Source: PALSA-612 sp035652235
GTDB lineage: Bacteria; Actinomycetota; Thermoleophilia; Gaiellales; Gaiellaceae
DNA: 64,000 nucleotides
Assembly (NCBI GenBank): GCA_035652235.1
Contig: DASREE010000022.1
Coordinates: forward strand, 38,167-102,166
Reading direction: 5' to 3'
Positions 28,098-36,929 of this stretch are shown one piece after another. The translations under genes were made by a program, and so were the position numbers. How positions within the stretch are numbered: the stretch's first letter is position 1; every line of letters begins with the position of its first letter. The notes beneath the pieces are model-generated. The model was not told where the DNA came from and did not search any database. It saw only the letters and a program-made list of their open reading frames with translations.

Positions 28098-28852
28098 TGG
28101 GCCCTGCTCCCGGTTCGGGTCGCGTTGACGGATAGACCCACCTGCAGCGCCGCTTGCGCGTCGCGCGCCACGGCCGCGGTCGCGGGCGCGCCAGGCGGAA
28201 GTTCAACGACGAAGGCCGTCGTGCCCGGGAAGGCGTGGTTCTCCCAGCCGACGGCGCTTCCGGGCTCGCGGGCGAGCCGCGCCAAAGGCATACGCGCGAG
28301 CGCTGCGAAGCGCCGCTCGAGCGCGAGCCTGCCGCCCGACTCGTCGACCACGTCCAGGTGCTGGTGGAGGCAGATCGAGACCTGCGGCCGCAGCCGCCGG
28401 AGCAGCCGGTAGGCGATCAGGCTCTCCGGCTCGCAGAGCGGCCGCGGGCCCGAGTAGGACAACCCGCTCAGGCGCTGCCAGCGCCAGGGGAAGTTGCGGT
28501 TGAGGTCGACGCCGCGCGCGTTGCCGTGCGTGTCTGCGGCGCGCCCGTCCGGGTTGAGCTCGGGGACGACCCAGAGATCGAGACCGCGCGGGGAGCTGTG
28601 CTCGAGCCGCTTCGCGATCGCGGTCCCGGCCGGCTCGTTGCCGTGGATGCAGCCGACGACGAGCTCCTTGCGCGCGCTGTGCGGATCGCCGACCTCGACC
28701 TCGACGATCGGCTTCCCGTCGACCGAGCGGCCGCGCACGACGCGGCTGCCGAGCGCCGGGGAGTTCGCGCTGAGCATCGCGACGCAGGCGACGAGGGCGG
28801 CGGGCAGCGCCCGTCGCGCGGGCGGGTGTGGCGGCGCCACGCGGGCAAGCAT
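28094..28852 (-). CDS. Secreted M14-family zinc carboxypeptidase
   Basis: ATG 28852 gives 252 residues. The N-terminus (PARRALPAALVACVAMLSAN) is a signal peptide or anchor. Zinc ligands appear as H and E in VGCIHGNEPAG and the later histidine in SICLHQHLDVVD; VDLNRNFPWRW binds substrate; the catalytic glutamate is in AFVVELPPG. This is the succinylglutamate-desuccinylase/MpaA-like branch of M14, which trims amino acids or peptidoglycan peptides. It lies 38 bases after the histidine-kinase stop, and that gap is occupied by an 11-base-spaced repeat. Confidence 0.88.
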   Translation of the reverse strand: MLARVAPPHPPARRALPAALVACVAMLSANSPALGSRVVRGRSVDGKPIVEVEVGDPHSARKELVVGCIHGNEPAGTAIAKRLEHSSPRGLDLWVVPELNPDGRAADTHGNARGVDLNRNFPWRWQRLSGLSYSGPRPLCEPESLIAYRLLRRLRPQVSICLHQHLDVVDESGGRLALERRFAALARMPLARLAREPGSAVGWENHAFPGTTAFVVELPPGAPATAAVARDAQAALQVGLSVNATRTGSRAH

Positions 28853-28861
28853 CGAACCGGC

Positions 28862-28879
28862 GGCCTGAACGCCGCCTGA
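28862..28879 (-). promoter_or_regulatory. OmpR-type direct repeat, copy A
   Basis: On the - strand TCAGGCG-GCGT-TCAGGCC places two heptamers 11 bases apart, one helical turn, as OmpR/PhoB-family regulators require. It is almost identical to copy B at 35672-35689 and lies between the kinase stop and the M14 start. Confidence 0.5.
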
Positions 28880-28890
28880 CCGCGCTTGCC

Positions 28891-30225
28891 TCAGCCGGCG
28901 GGGAGGCGGACGAGGAAGCGGCCGCCTCCGTCGGCGCCGGCGGCTTCGACGTCGCCGGCGGCGCTGCGGGCTAGGCGGCGGGCGAGCGCGAGCCCGAGGC
29001 CGGCGCCGGCGCCGTTGCCGGCGACGTGGCCGCGGACGCCGGGCTCGAAGATGCGCTCGCGCTCGTCGGTGGCGACGCCGGGGCCGTCGTCGTCGACCGT
29101 GTAGACGACGCCGCTGGGGGCGCGCGCGATCGAGACGCGGACGTGGCGGCGTCCGTAGCGGCAGGCGTTGTCGAGGACGGGCTGCAGGATCCGTTCGGCC
29201 AGCTCGGCCTCGACTCCGAGCCGGACGGGGTGGGCCGGCGGGTCGACGTTCAGCTCGAGCTCGCGCGCGGCGGCGAGGTCGGCGCAGGCGGCCGCGGCCT
29301 CGGCGGCGACGGCGTAGGCGTCGGCGGTGCCGCGCGCTGCGCCGCTTTCGTGGCGGGCGGCGGCGACGAGCGCGTCGACCGTTCGCGTCAGCTGGGCGGC
29401 GTTGCGGTGGATGAGCTCGAGCGCGGCTCGGTACTCGGTCGGGGTGCGCTCGCGGCGCAGGGCGAGCTCGCTCTCGGCGAGCACGCGCGCGAGCGGAGTA
29501 CGTAGCTCGTGCGAGAGCTCGGCCGAGAAGCGCTGTTCGCGCCGGAGGCTCGCCGCCAGCCGGTCGAGCAGGCCGTCGAGGGTGGCAGCGAGCTCGCCGA
29601 GCTCGTCGGAACGGGCCTCGACGCCGAAGCGCTGGTCGAGGTCGTGCTCGCTCCACGCCGCGGCCTGGCGGGTCATGCGCAGCACCGGTCGCAGCGAGGA
29701 GGCGAGTAGCCAACGGGCTGCGACGGCGACGAGCAGCAGGACGGCGGCGCCGAAGGCGAGCGAGGCGATCAGCGCGGTGCGGCGCGTCTGCTCGTAGGGG
29801 GCGAGCGAGACGGCGGCGACGACGCTGCCGAGCCGTCGGCCGCCTGCGACGACCGGTGCCGCGTAGAGCCGCGTGTCGGCGGAGGAGACGTCGGCAAGCC
29901 TCGCCGGGCCGGCGGCGAGCCGGCGGGCAGCGGCGGCGACGCGGGCGCCCGCCGGTGGCGCCTCGAGCGTGCGGCCGCCGGAGAACACCCACACCGGCGC
30001 GTCGGCGGCGGCGGCATCCGGCGCCTCGCCGAGCACGATCCGGCCGTGCCGCGGGGTCAGCTGCGCCAGCGTGGCGGCGGCGCGGGCGCGGGCGAGGTTG
30101 TCGGCGTCGCGGGAGAGGTTGCGGTCGAGCAGGACGTTGAAGCCGGCGAGGAGCGCGGCCAGCGCGAGGCCGACGGCGCAGACGACGACGACGAAAAGCC
30201 TTCGGCGGATGCCGAGCCGGCTCAT
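28891..30225 (-). CDS. Sensor histidine kinase
   Basis: The 444-residue protein starts at ATG 30225, overlapping the response-regulator stop by 4 bases. TM1 is RRRLFVVVVCAVGLALAALLAGF, an extracytoplasmic domain of about 110 residues follows, and TM2 is ALIASLAFGAAVLLLVAVAA. A HAMP domain is next, then the H-box FSAELSHELRTPLARV with the phosphorylated histidine, the N-box DNACRYG, DDGPGV and GAGLGLALARRL. It is paired with the upstream OmpR-type regulator in the ABC-transporter operon, so it may sense the transporter's substrate or envelope stress. Confidence 0.93.
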   Translation of the reverse strand: MSRLGIRRRLFVVVVCAVGLALAALLAGFNVLLDRNLSRDADNLARARAAATLAQLTPRHGRIVLGEAPDAAAADAPVWVFSGGRTLEAPPAGARVAAAARRLAAGPARLADVSSADTRLYAAPVVAGGRRLGSVVAAVSLAPYEQTRRTALIASLAFGAAVLLLVAVAARWLLASSLRPVLRMTRQAAAWSEHDLDQRFGVEARSDELGELAATLDGLLDRLAASLRREQRFSAELSHELRTPLARVLAESELALRRERTPTEYRAALELIHRNAAQLTRTVDALVAAARHESGAARGTADAYAVAAEAAAACADLAAARELELNVDPPAHPVRLGVEAELAERILQPVLDNACRYGRRHVRVSIARAPSGVVYTVDDDGPGVATDERERIFEPGVRGHVAGNGAGAGLGLALARRLARSAAGDVEAAGADGGGRFLVRLPAG

Positions 30226-30890
30226 CCGATCCGGTAGCCGACGCCGTGCACGGTCGCGATCGCGGGCGCGCCGCGCAGGCCGCGTAGCTTGCGCCGAAGC
30301 CGGGCGACGTAGGCGTCGAGTGTGTTGTCGCGCACGAGCGCGCCGTGGGACCAGCCGGCGCGGACGAGCTCGCGCCGGCGCACTGCCTCGCCGGGGCGGG
30401 CGAGCAGCCGACCGAGCAGCCGGAACTCGGTCGGCGTCAGGGCCGCCGAGGAGTCGCCGCAGGCGACGGAGTGGCTGACCGGGTCGAGCCGCAGGCCGGC
30501 GGCCTCGACGGCTCCCTCGGCGCCGGTGCGTCGGAGCAGCGCCTGCAGCCGCGCCAGCAGCTCGGCGAGGGCGAACGGCTTGGTCAGGTAGTCGTCGCCG
30601 CCGGCGTCGAAGCCGGCCAGCCGGTCGACGAGCGCGTCGCGCGCGGTCAGGAAGAGCACCGGCGCCTGGACGCCGCGAGCCCGGAGCGCCTGGCAGAGGT
30701 CGCGCCCGTCCGCGTCGGGCAGGCCGATGTCGATCACGAGCGCGTCCGGCGCCGCCCGCTCGATCCGCTCGAGCAGCTCGGTGCCGCTGCCGGCCGACTC
30801 GGCCTGGAAGCCCTCCTCGCGCAGGCCGCGGCAGAGGACGGTCTGCAGCTCGGGGTCGTCCTCGACGATCAGGATCCGGGGACCTGTCAC
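30222..30890 (-). CDS. OmpR-family response regulator
   Basis: 222 residues from GTG 30890, overlapping the permease stop (GTGA). Acidic pocket in ILIVEDDPE; the phospho-acceptor aspartate is in LVIDIGLPDADG; then FLTARDA and YLTKPFALAELLARL. The C-terminal winged helix runs from about residue 125 (LTPTEFRLLGRLLARPGE, then YVARLRRKLRG). It probably binds the nearby TCAGGC-type repeats at 28862 and 35672, an inference from location. Confidence 0.94.
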   Translation of the reverse strand: MTGPRILIVEDDPELQTVLCRGLREEGFQAESAGSGTELLERIERAAPDALVIDIGLPDADGRDLCQALRARGVQAPVLFLTARDALVDRLAGFDAGGDDYLTKPFALAELLARLQALLRRTGAEGAVEAAGLRLDPVSHSVACGDSSAALTPTEFRLLGRLLARPGEAVRRRELVRAGWSHGALVRDNTLDAYVARLRRKLRGLRGAPAIATVHGVGYRIG

Positions 30891-33583
30891 TCCTCTCGCA
30901 GTATCGCCCCGAGCGGCAGCCGCCGGATCCCGAGCGCGGCGATCGCGGCGGCCGCGAGCGCGCCGAGGATGGCGGCGGCGGCGAGGCCGGCGAGGAAGCC
31001 CCAGGGGGCGGCGAGGTGGTCGGGCGGCGGGTCGAAGACGTGCTGCAGCATCGCCACCAGCATCTCGGCGAGCAGCCAGCCGAGGAGCGCTGCGAGCGCG
31101 AGCGCGGCTGCGAGCACGAGCGCGGCCTCGCTCCAGAGGAAGGCGGCGACCTGGCGCAGGCTGGCGCCGAGCGCGGCCATGGTCGCGAACTCCTGCCGCC
31201 GCTCGGCGAGGCCGACGGCGACGAAGAGCGCCATCGCCGCGGCGGCGAGCGCGAGCGCGAAGCCTTCCTCGATCCGGCTGATGCCGCCGAGGTCGACGGT
31301 GGTGATCGAGCTGACTGTCTGCACGGTCTGCTGGCGGATGTTCTTGACGAGCGTGCCGTCGCTGCGGGTCGCGGCCGCGAGGCGGTGCGCGAGCGCGACT
31401 GGGTCGCCGGCGGCCTTGACGAAGACGAGGTTCGGACCCGGGTCGTGCGTCGCCCGTTCGAGGTAGGCGAGGTTGCAGACCATGAACGAGTCTCGCGGCG
31501 CCGCCGGGAACTCCTGCACAACCCCGGCCACGTGGAAGGGGACGATGTGGAAGCGGCCACTCGACCGGTCCAGCACGCGCACCTTGAGCAGGTCGCCGGG
31601 ACGGAGCGAGTAGTCGCTGATCGTCTCCTTCGAGACGAGCACGCCGTCGCGGGTGGAGCGGAGCCGCGCGAGCATCTGCGCGGCGCTGCCGCCGAGGAAG
31701 TACGAGTCGCGCAGGCTCGTGCCCTGGGTGAGCGTGCGCGGATCGATGCCGAAAGTGTCCTGCAGATCGGGGCCCACGTAGGCGTAGGAGTGGTCGACGC
31801 CGCTCGCGCCAGCGACATCCGGCGCGCGCGCGATCCGCGCGACCAGGTTTCGCTTCGCGACCGTGCCCGGCGGCGCGCTGACGACGACGTCGGCGCCGAG
31901 GGTGAGCTGCGCGTCGACGCGGGCCTGCTGGTCATAGGTGGCAGCGAACAGGCCAAGCTCGACGCCGAAAGCGAGCAGCAGGCCGACGACGAGCAGGCCG
32001 CGGTTGAGCGCCCCGCCGCGGCGGCTGGCGCTCGCGAGCAGGAAGCCGCGCCAGCCGCTGGCGCGCCCGCCGGCGGCGCGCGCCGCAAGGAAGGAAAGCG
32101 CGCCGCCGCGCAGGCGGACGAGCAGCAGGGCCGCGCCCAGCCAGAGCAGAGCCGGCGCGAAGAACATGTACACGGAGAGCGAGAGGGTGGGGTTGGAGTC
32201 GGGGTTGACGACGGCGGAGAAGCCGGTGCGCGCGGTCAGCCAGTAGACGAGGCCGGCAAGCGAGAGGCAGGCGAGGTCGAGGTAGAGCCGCTGCCAGAGC
32301 GGCTTTCCCTCTCGCTGCACGGTGCGCCTCGCCTCGCTGACGCTGCGGCGGAAGACGGCCAGGCTCGCGCCGAGGCGGGCGGCGAGCGCGCCGAGGAAGG
32401 CGAGCCCGACGCAGATGGCGAAGGTCGCGAGTGCACGGCCGGCGCCGGTCGAGCCGCCCGTGCCGGCGAGGTGGACGGCGAGGATGGCCGCGCCTGTACC
32501 GAGCGCCCCGGCGACAAGCCCGATCGCCGCGCTCTCGATCGCGGCGAGGCCGTAGAGCTGCCGCCGTGAGGCTCCGCGTGCGCGCAGCAGCGCGAGCAGG
32601 CGTCGGTCGCGCTCGACGGTGCCGAGCGCGGCCAGGTAGGCGAGCCCGAGCGCGACCAGCGCTCCCGGCACGGCCAGCATGATGTAGAGCGTCTCGGCGT
32701 AGAGCGCGTCGCCGGTAGCGCTCGTGAGGGTGTCGGCCAGGTTGTCGACGAACTGCACCTGGCCTGGCAGCGAGCGCTCGACGCTGTTTCTGATCTGCGT
32801 TGCGCGCTTGAGCGCGTGCGCGGGGCCGCCGGAGAGCGCGTGCGGGTCCACCTGCGCCTGCACCTGCCACTGGATGCCGCTCTGCGCGCCCGGCACGGCG
32901 TTGGCGGCGCTCCCCGGGGCGATCGCCCGTAGGGCGGGCGCGAGCGTGCGCGCGAACGTCTGGAGCGGCAGGATCGCGATGTCGGCCGGCGGCTGCGCCG
33001 GCGCCGGGCCGAGCAGCGGGTTGAGCGGCTGGAAGAGCACGTCGGGGGCGGTTACGAGCGCGACGCCGCTGACCCGGAAGCGCCGCGGCGGCGCGCCTGG
33101 TCGCACTGTCAGCGTGACGGTGTCGCCCGGCTGTACCTGCAGCGTCGCCGCGAGCTGCTGGTCGAAGACGATCTCGCCCGGCCGCAGCGAGCCGCGCAGG
33201 TAGCGGAATGTACGGATGTGGTCGAGGTACCCCGGCCCCACTGCAAGGATCGAGCCGGCTCCGGAGCGGATCGTGCCCACGGGCGCCCGGTGCTCGATCC
33301 CGGCGAAGGGCGCGGTCGCGACCGGTGCCGCCTCGAGTACGCCCGGCTGGCGGCCGACGGCGGCGGAACCTCGGAGCGCGGCGGCGTACGAGGGAACGGG
33401 GGCCTGCCAGTCGAGCGGGACGCTGCGAACGGCGCTCGCGCTCATCGTCCCCAACGAGTGGCCGACGAAGAGCAGCATCGCCGCAAGCAGCGCGACCGCC
33501 GCGGCCAGGGACAGCGTCCGCACCGCCGCCCGCACCGGCGCGCGCACGAGGGGGGCGAGCGCCAACCGGGCCAGCGCCGTCAC
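30887..33583 (-). CDS. Large FtsX/MacB-type ABC transporter permease
   Basis: 898 residues from GTG 33583. An N-terminal membrane anchor (SLAAAVALLAAMLLFVGHSLG) is followed by a large extracellular domain. Two FtsX-type membrane blocks (around 300-420, and 800-895 with LALALAAAAMALFVAVGLAE and AAILGALAAAAIAALG) flank a second extracellular domain. This is the duplicated-core FtsX permease used in mechanotransmission or lipoprotein-type ABC systems, not an importer. Both its stop and its start are coupled to neighbours by GTGA overlaps. It pairs with the two ATPases upstream. Confidence 0.9.
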   Translation of the reverse strand: MTALARLALAPLVRAPVRAAVRTLSLAAAVALLAAMLLFVGHSLGTMSASAVRSVPLDWQAPVPSYAAALRGSAAVGRQPGVLEAAPVATAPFAGIEHRAPVGTIRSGAGSILAVGPGYLDHIRTFRYLRGSLRPGEIVFDQQLAATLQVQPGDTVTLTVRPGAPPRRFRVSGVALVTAPDVLFQPLNPLLGPAPAQPPADIAILPLQTFARTLAPALRAIAPGSAANAVPGAQSGIQWQVQAQVDPHALSGGPAHALKRATQIRNSVERSLPGQVQFVDNLADTLTSATGDALYAETLYIMLAVPGALVALGLAYLAALGTVERDRRLLALLRARGASRRQLYGLAAIESAAIGLVAGALGTGAAILAVHLAGTGGSTGAGRALATFAICVGLAFLGALAARLGASLAVFRRSVSEARRTVQREGKPLWQRLYLDLACLSLAGLVYWLTARTGFSAVVNPDSNPTLSLSVYMFFAPALLWLGAALLLVRLRGGALSFLAARAAGGRASGWRGFLLASASRRGGALNRGLLVVGLLLAFGVELGLFAATYDQQARVDAQLTLGADVVVSAPPGTVAKRNLVARIARAPDVAGASGVDHSYAYVGPDLQDTFGIDPRTLTQGTSLRDSYFLGGSAAQMLARLRSTRDGVLVSKETISDYSLRPGDLLKVRVLDRSSGRFHIVPFHVAGVVQEFPAAPRDSFMVCNLAYLERATHDPGPNLVFVKAAGDPVALAHRLAAATRSDGTLVKNIRQQTVQTVSSITTVDLGGISRIEEGFALALAAAAMALFVAVGLAERRQEFATMAALGASLRQVAAFLWSEAALVLAAALALAALLGWLLAEMLVAMLQHVFDPPPDHLAAPWGFLAGLAAAAILGALAAAAIAALGIRRLPLGAILREE

Positions 33584-34290
33584 GACGCAGGCTCCTCGTG
33601 CACGACGCGGCCGTCGTGCAGCTCGACTCGCCGGGCAAGCCGCGCGGCGACGTCGGCGTCGTGGGTGGCGAGCACGAGCGCGAAGCCGAGCTCGCGCTGC
33701 AGCGCCTCGATCAGCTCGAGCACTCGCTCGCCGGTGGCGGAGTCGAGATGCCCGGTCGGCTCGTCGCAGAGCAGCAGCTCCGGTCGCTGTGCGAGCGCGC
33801 GCGCGATCGCGACCCGCTGCGCCTCACCACCCGAGAGCTCGGACGGTAGGTGGTCGGCTTTCGCGGCCAGTCCGACCAGCTCGAGCAGCGTCAGCGGCGC
33901 GAGCTCCGGAGCGGCGTCGCCGTTTGCGACGCGGGCGGCGAAGGCGACGTTCTCGAAGGCAGTGAAGTGGGGAAGCAGGTTCGCGCCCTGGAAGACGTAG
34001 GCGATCCCGTGCGCGCGCAGGGCGCCGCGCGCCGCTGCGTCCAGTGAGGCGAGTGGCGCTCCGCGCCATTCGACGCTGCCGCTCGTCGGCTCGACGAGGC
34101 CGCCGAGCACGTGCAAGAGCGTCGTCTTCCCCGAGCCGGAGCGCCCCAGCAACGCCAGGCGCTCCGTCGGTCCGACGGCGAGGTCGACCTCGTCGAGCGC
34201 GCGCACCGCCGACTCGCGCTCGCCGTAGACGACACTCACCCCCCGGCAGGACGCGAGCTGCTCGCGCGGGGGCGCCTCGATGGTGCTCAG
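33580..34290 (-). CDS. LolD/MacB-type ABC ATPase (second of pair)
   Basis: Walker A LLGRSGSGKTTLLHVLGG, Q-loop YVFQGANLLPHFTA, signature SELSGGEAQRVAIARAL, Walker B ELLLCDEPTGHLDSATG and H-loop LATHDADV are all intact. GTG 34239 would start inside the first beta-strand. In-frame residues upstream (STIEAPPREQLASCRG) complete the usual N-terminus, and CTG 34290 overlaps the preceding stop by 4 bases (CTGA), so I extend to it (236 residues); the exact start is unsure. It powers the permease with the sister ATPase. Confidence 0.9.
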   Translation of the reverse strand: MSTIEAPPREQLASCRGVSVVYGERESAVRALDEVDLAVGPTERLALLGRSGSGKTTLLHVLGGLVEPTSGSVEWRGAPLASLDAAARGALRAHGIAYVFQGANLLPHFTAFENVAFAARVANGDAAPELAPLTLLELVGLAAKADHLPSELSGGEAQRVAIARALAQRPELLLCDEPTGHLDSATGERVLELIEALQRELGFALVLATHDADVAARLARRVELHDGRVVHEEPAS

Positions 34291-35000
34291 ACGAGCCTCC
34301 CGTCGCGCAGCTCGAGCACCCGGTCGGCCTCCTCCGCCACCCGCGGCGAGTGCGTGACGATCACGACCGTGCTGCCGAACTCGTCGCGTAGGCGCCGAAG
34401 CGCCTCGAGCACGAGCCGCTCGTTGCCCTCGTCCAGCTCCGCCGTCGGCTCGTCCGCGAGCACGAGCGGCGCCCGGCGCACCGCCGCCGCCGCGATCGCG
34501 ACCCGCTGCTGCTCGCCACCCGACAGCGTCCCCGCTGGCTGGCGCTCGCGCCGGCGCAGGTCGAACGCGTCGAGCGCCCGGTCGACTGCCACGAGGCCGT
34601 CACCGCCGGCGAGCCGCAACGAGAGCGCCACGTTCTCACGTGCCGACAGCATCGGCCACAGGTTCCCGCTCTGGAACACGATCGCCACCTCGCGCGCCCG
34701 GTAGCGCGCCAGCTCCGACTCGTCGAGGCGGGTCAGCGAACGACCGAAGACGCGCACCTCGCCCGCCGACGGCTCGTCCAGGCCGGCCGCGAGATGGAGC
34801 GCAGTGCTCTTCCCCGACCCCGACGGCCCGAAGAGCGCCACCAGCTCGCGCGGCTCGACACGGAGGTCAAGGCCGCGCAGCGCCACCGTCTCCGCCGGCC
34901 CGGAGCGGAAGATCTTGAACAGGTCGTGGAACTCGAGCGCGCCGAACGAGAGCTGAGCCTGCTCCGGCTCGGGCTCGCGCCAGAGGCTCCTTACCTCCAC
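34287..35000 (-). CDS. LolD/MacB-type ABC ATPase (first of pair)
   Basis: 237 residues from GTG 35000, overlapping the lipoprotein gene by 10 bases. The N-terminus has FHDLFKIFRSGPAETVALRG, a phrase nearly repeated in the other unit's first ATPase at 39581 (SEAETVALRG). Walker A LFGPSGSGKSTALHLAAG, signature GTLSGGEQQRVAIAAAAV, Walker B PLVLADEPTAELDEGN and H-loop IVTHSPRV are complete. Two different ATPases with one permease imply a heterodimeric motor. Confidence 0.93.
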   Translation of the reverse strand: MEVRSLWREPEPEQAQLSFGALEFHDLFKIFRSGPAETVALRGLDLRVEPRELVALFGPSGSGKSTALHLAAGLDEPSAGEVRVFGRSLTRLDESELARYRAREVAIVFQSGNLWPMLSARENVALSLRLAGGDGLVAVDRALDAFDLRRRERQPAGTLSGGEQQRVAIAAAAVRRAPLVLADEPTAELDEGNERLVLEALRRLRDEFGSTVVIVTHSPRVAEEADRVLELRDGRLV

Positions 35001-35659
35001 CGGAAGCTCTCGATCATCAGCCGGTAGGCGTCGACGTTGTCGACCCCGACCGGTGTGCCGAGATCGACGATCGCCTCCTTGCCGGCGTGCGCCAGGTAGT
35101 AGCGGTCGACCACGAGCGTAACCCGCTTCCCCGTCACCGGGTTCGGCGCGCTCTCCGTCCTGTAGACGACCTTGAAGGCCGGAGACCCGTTGATCGTCAG
35201 CCGCTGCAGCCCCGTCTGGACGTGCGCGCGCTTCAGCGCGGCCAGGTCTCTACGGATCGTCGCCGCGCTCGCCGGTGCCTCTCGTAGCACCACCACCCGC
35301 ACGATGTTGTTCTTGTCGCGGAACGTCAGCCGTCCGCCGCTGCCGCTCTGCGCCCAGCCCTCCGGGTACTTCATCGAGTACCCCGCCGCGGCGTTGCGGA
35401 AGACGAGGAACACCTGGTTGTCGGGGATGTCCCCGGTCGCGGCCGCGTTCGCCTCCGCCTGCAGCGCACCGGCCGAGGGCGCAGTCGTGGCGGCTCCCGC
35501 CGTCGTCGCCGGGGCGGTTGTCGCCTTCGAGCTGCTGGATGTGCTCGACGTCGCGGGCGTCGCCCTCTTCTTGCCGCCGCAGCCGCTCAGCGCCAACGCA
35601 ACGCCCACAGCGAGAAGTACCGCAACGAACGGAAATGAGCGCCAACGCATCACCGACAT
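34991..35659 (-). CDS. Lipoprotein, first gene of ABC/two-component unit 1
   Basis: ATG 35659 (or ATG 35650) starts a classical lipoprotein signal: MRWRSFPFVAVLLAVGVA, then the lipobox LALSGC with the lipidated cysteine. A Ser/Thr/Ala-rich linker of about 40 residues follows, then a compact domain (VFLVFRNAAAGYSMKYPEGW, then VVVLREAPASAATIRRDL) like PsbP/DUF1795-type folds. A longer frame from 35695 lacks a better signal. The product is likely anchored outside the membrane as partner or sensor of the transporter. The TCAGGCG repeat pair lies just upstream. Confidence 0.88.
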   Translation of the reverse strand: MSVMRWRSFPFVAVLLAVGVALALSGCGGKKRATPATSSTSSSSKATTAPATTAGAATTAPSAGALQAEANAAATGDIPDNQVFLVFRNAAAGYSMKYPEGWAQSGSGGRLTFRDKNNIVRVVVLREAPASAATIRRDLAALKRAHVQTGLQRLTINGSPAFKVVYRTESAPNPVTGKRVTLVVDRYYLAHAGKEAIVDLGTPVGVDNVDAYRLMIESFRWR

Positions 35660-35671
35660 GGTCGGCCCTGC

Positions 35672-35689
35672 CGCCTGACCGCCGCCTGA
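35672..35689 (-). promoter_or_regulatory. OmpR-type direct repeat, copy B
   Basis: On the - strand TCAGGCG-GCGG-TCAGGCG is an exact heptamer repeat at 11-base spacing, 12 bases before ATG 35659. It matches copy A at 28862-28879 except for the second unit's last base and one spacer base. It probably binds the response regulator encoded in the same operon. Confidence 0.55.
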
Positions 35690-35745
35690 ACGCAACGGGC
35701 GCCCGCATCCGGCGCCCGTCGCGCTCCACTCTCTGACCGGGGTGC

Positions 35746-36117
35746 CTACGGGCCGCTGTTGCCTCCGGTGTCGAGGCTGCAGGTGCCGGTCTGGTCGTCG
35801 TACTGGACGTTGTCGGCGTTCGGATCGATCCCCGCCTTCTGGCAGGCCGCCGCTTGCGCGGCCGCGTCGGCGTCGGGCTCCGACGACTCGTTCTCGCCCT
35901 GCTGTTCGCTCGCGCTCCGATCCTCCGAGCCCTTGCGCGCCACAGCCCGCGCGTGCCTAGCGCGAGCGACCGCGTGCGACCGGGTCGCGTGCGGCCGGGC
36001 CGCCGCACCGCTCTTCGCCTGCGAGCCGCCGCTCGCCAGCGCGAACGCGGAGCCGCCGATCGCGACCGCGACGAGCGCTGCCGCCACTGCCGCGAGGCGC
36101 GTCAGTCTCGTGCGCAT
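35746..36117 (-). CDS. Small exported protein, unknown function
   Basis: 123 residues from ATG 36117. The N-terminus (RLAAVAAALVAVAIGGSAFALA) is a signal peptide or anchor. Next come a basic, His/Arg/Ala-rich segment and an acidic one (EQQGENESSEPDADA), then a short conserved-looking end (CQKAGIDPNADNVQYDD, with a second cysteine in TGTC) that may form a disulfide. It is divergent from a response regulator gene with a 131-base shared promoter region, so it is a likely target of that regulator. Confidence 0.75.
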   Translation of the reverse strand: MRTRLTRLAAVAAALVAVAIGGSAFALASGGSQAKSGAAARPHATRSHAVARARHARAVARKGSEDRSASEQQGENESSEPDADAAAQAAACQKAGIDPNADNVQYDDQTGTCSLDTGGNSGP

Positions 36118-36172
36118 CGTTCCTCCTTCGTTGTTGCTGACAGGACCTCGACCGCCACGGTAGGAAGGAGCG

Positions 36173-36222
36173 GTGAAGCGGCGGTGAAAGCGGCGGCCGT
36201 CGCGTGTTCACGTCGGTTTCAC
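36173..36222. promoter_or_regulatory. PHO-box-like repeat cluster, copy C
   Basis: Between divergent genes, GTGAA occurs at 36173 and 36184 and TTCAC at 36207 and 36218, each pair 11 bases apart and the two pairs in opposite orientation. GTTCAC units spaced 11 bases resemble the PHO box known for actinobacterial PhoP. The arrangement suits autoregulation of the response regulator at 36249 and control of the exported protein at 35746. Confidence 0.6.
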
Positions 36223-36248
36223 ATCCGGCCTGGCACGGTTAGGGACGC

Positions 36249-36929
36249 ATGCGCGTCCTCGTCGTCGAGGATGATCCGAGGCTGGCCAGCGTCCTGCGCC
36301 GCAGCCTGCGCGAGCACGGCAACGCCGCCGACGTCGCGCCGCGCGGCGAGGATGCGCTCTGGATGGCGCGCGCCCATCCCTACGACGCGATCGTGCTCGA
36401 CGTGATGCTGCCCGGCATCGACGGCTTCGCCACCTGCGCCGCTCTGCGCGACGCCGATGTCTGGGCACCGGTGCTGATGCTGACCGCCCGCGACGCGATC
36501 GAGGACCGCATCTCAGGACTCGACGCCGGCGCCGACGATTACCTCGTCAAGCCGTTCTCGCTCGCCGAGCTGCTCGCGCGGCTGCGCGCGCTCGTCCGCC
36601 GCGGGCCGGGCGAGCGGCCGGCGGTGCTCGAGGTCGCCGATCTGCGCCTCGATCCGGCGACACGGCGAGCCTGGCGGGGCGAGACCGAGCTCGCGCTCTC
36701 CGCCAAGGAGTTCTCGCTGCTCGAGGTGTTCATGCGCCGGCCCGGGCAGGTGCTCTCCCGGTACGAGCTGCTGGAGCACGGCTGGGACATGGGCTACGAG
36801 AACCGCTCCAACCTGATCACCGTCTACATCCGCCTGCTGCGCACGAAGATCGACCGCCCCTTCGGCCGCCACTCGCTCGAGACGGTGCCCGGGGCCGGCT
36901 ACCGGCTCCGCCCCAACGGAGACGAGTGA
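36249..36929 (+). CDS. OmpR-family response regulator
   Basis: 226 residues from ATG 36249. MRVLVVEDDPRLASVLRRSL opens the receiver; the phospho-aspartate is in IVLDVMLPGIDGF; then LMLTARDA and YLVKPFSLAELLARL. The winged helix has LSAKEFSLLEVFMRRPGQ and ITVYIRLLRTKIDR, ending VPGAGYRLRPN. Its stop overlaps the kinase start by 4 bases. The repeat cluster C is 27 bases upstream. Confidence 0.94.
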   Translation: MRVLVVEDDPRLASVLRRSLREHGNAADVAPRGEDALWMARAHPYDAIVLDVMLPGIDGFATCAALRDADVWAPVLMLTARDAIEDRISGLDAGADDYLVKPFSLAELLARLRALVRRGPGERPAVLEVADLRLDPATRRAWRGETELALSAKEFSLLEVFMRRPGQVLSRYELLEHGWDMGYENRSNLITVYIRLLRTKIDRPFGRHSLETVPGAGYRLRPNGDE

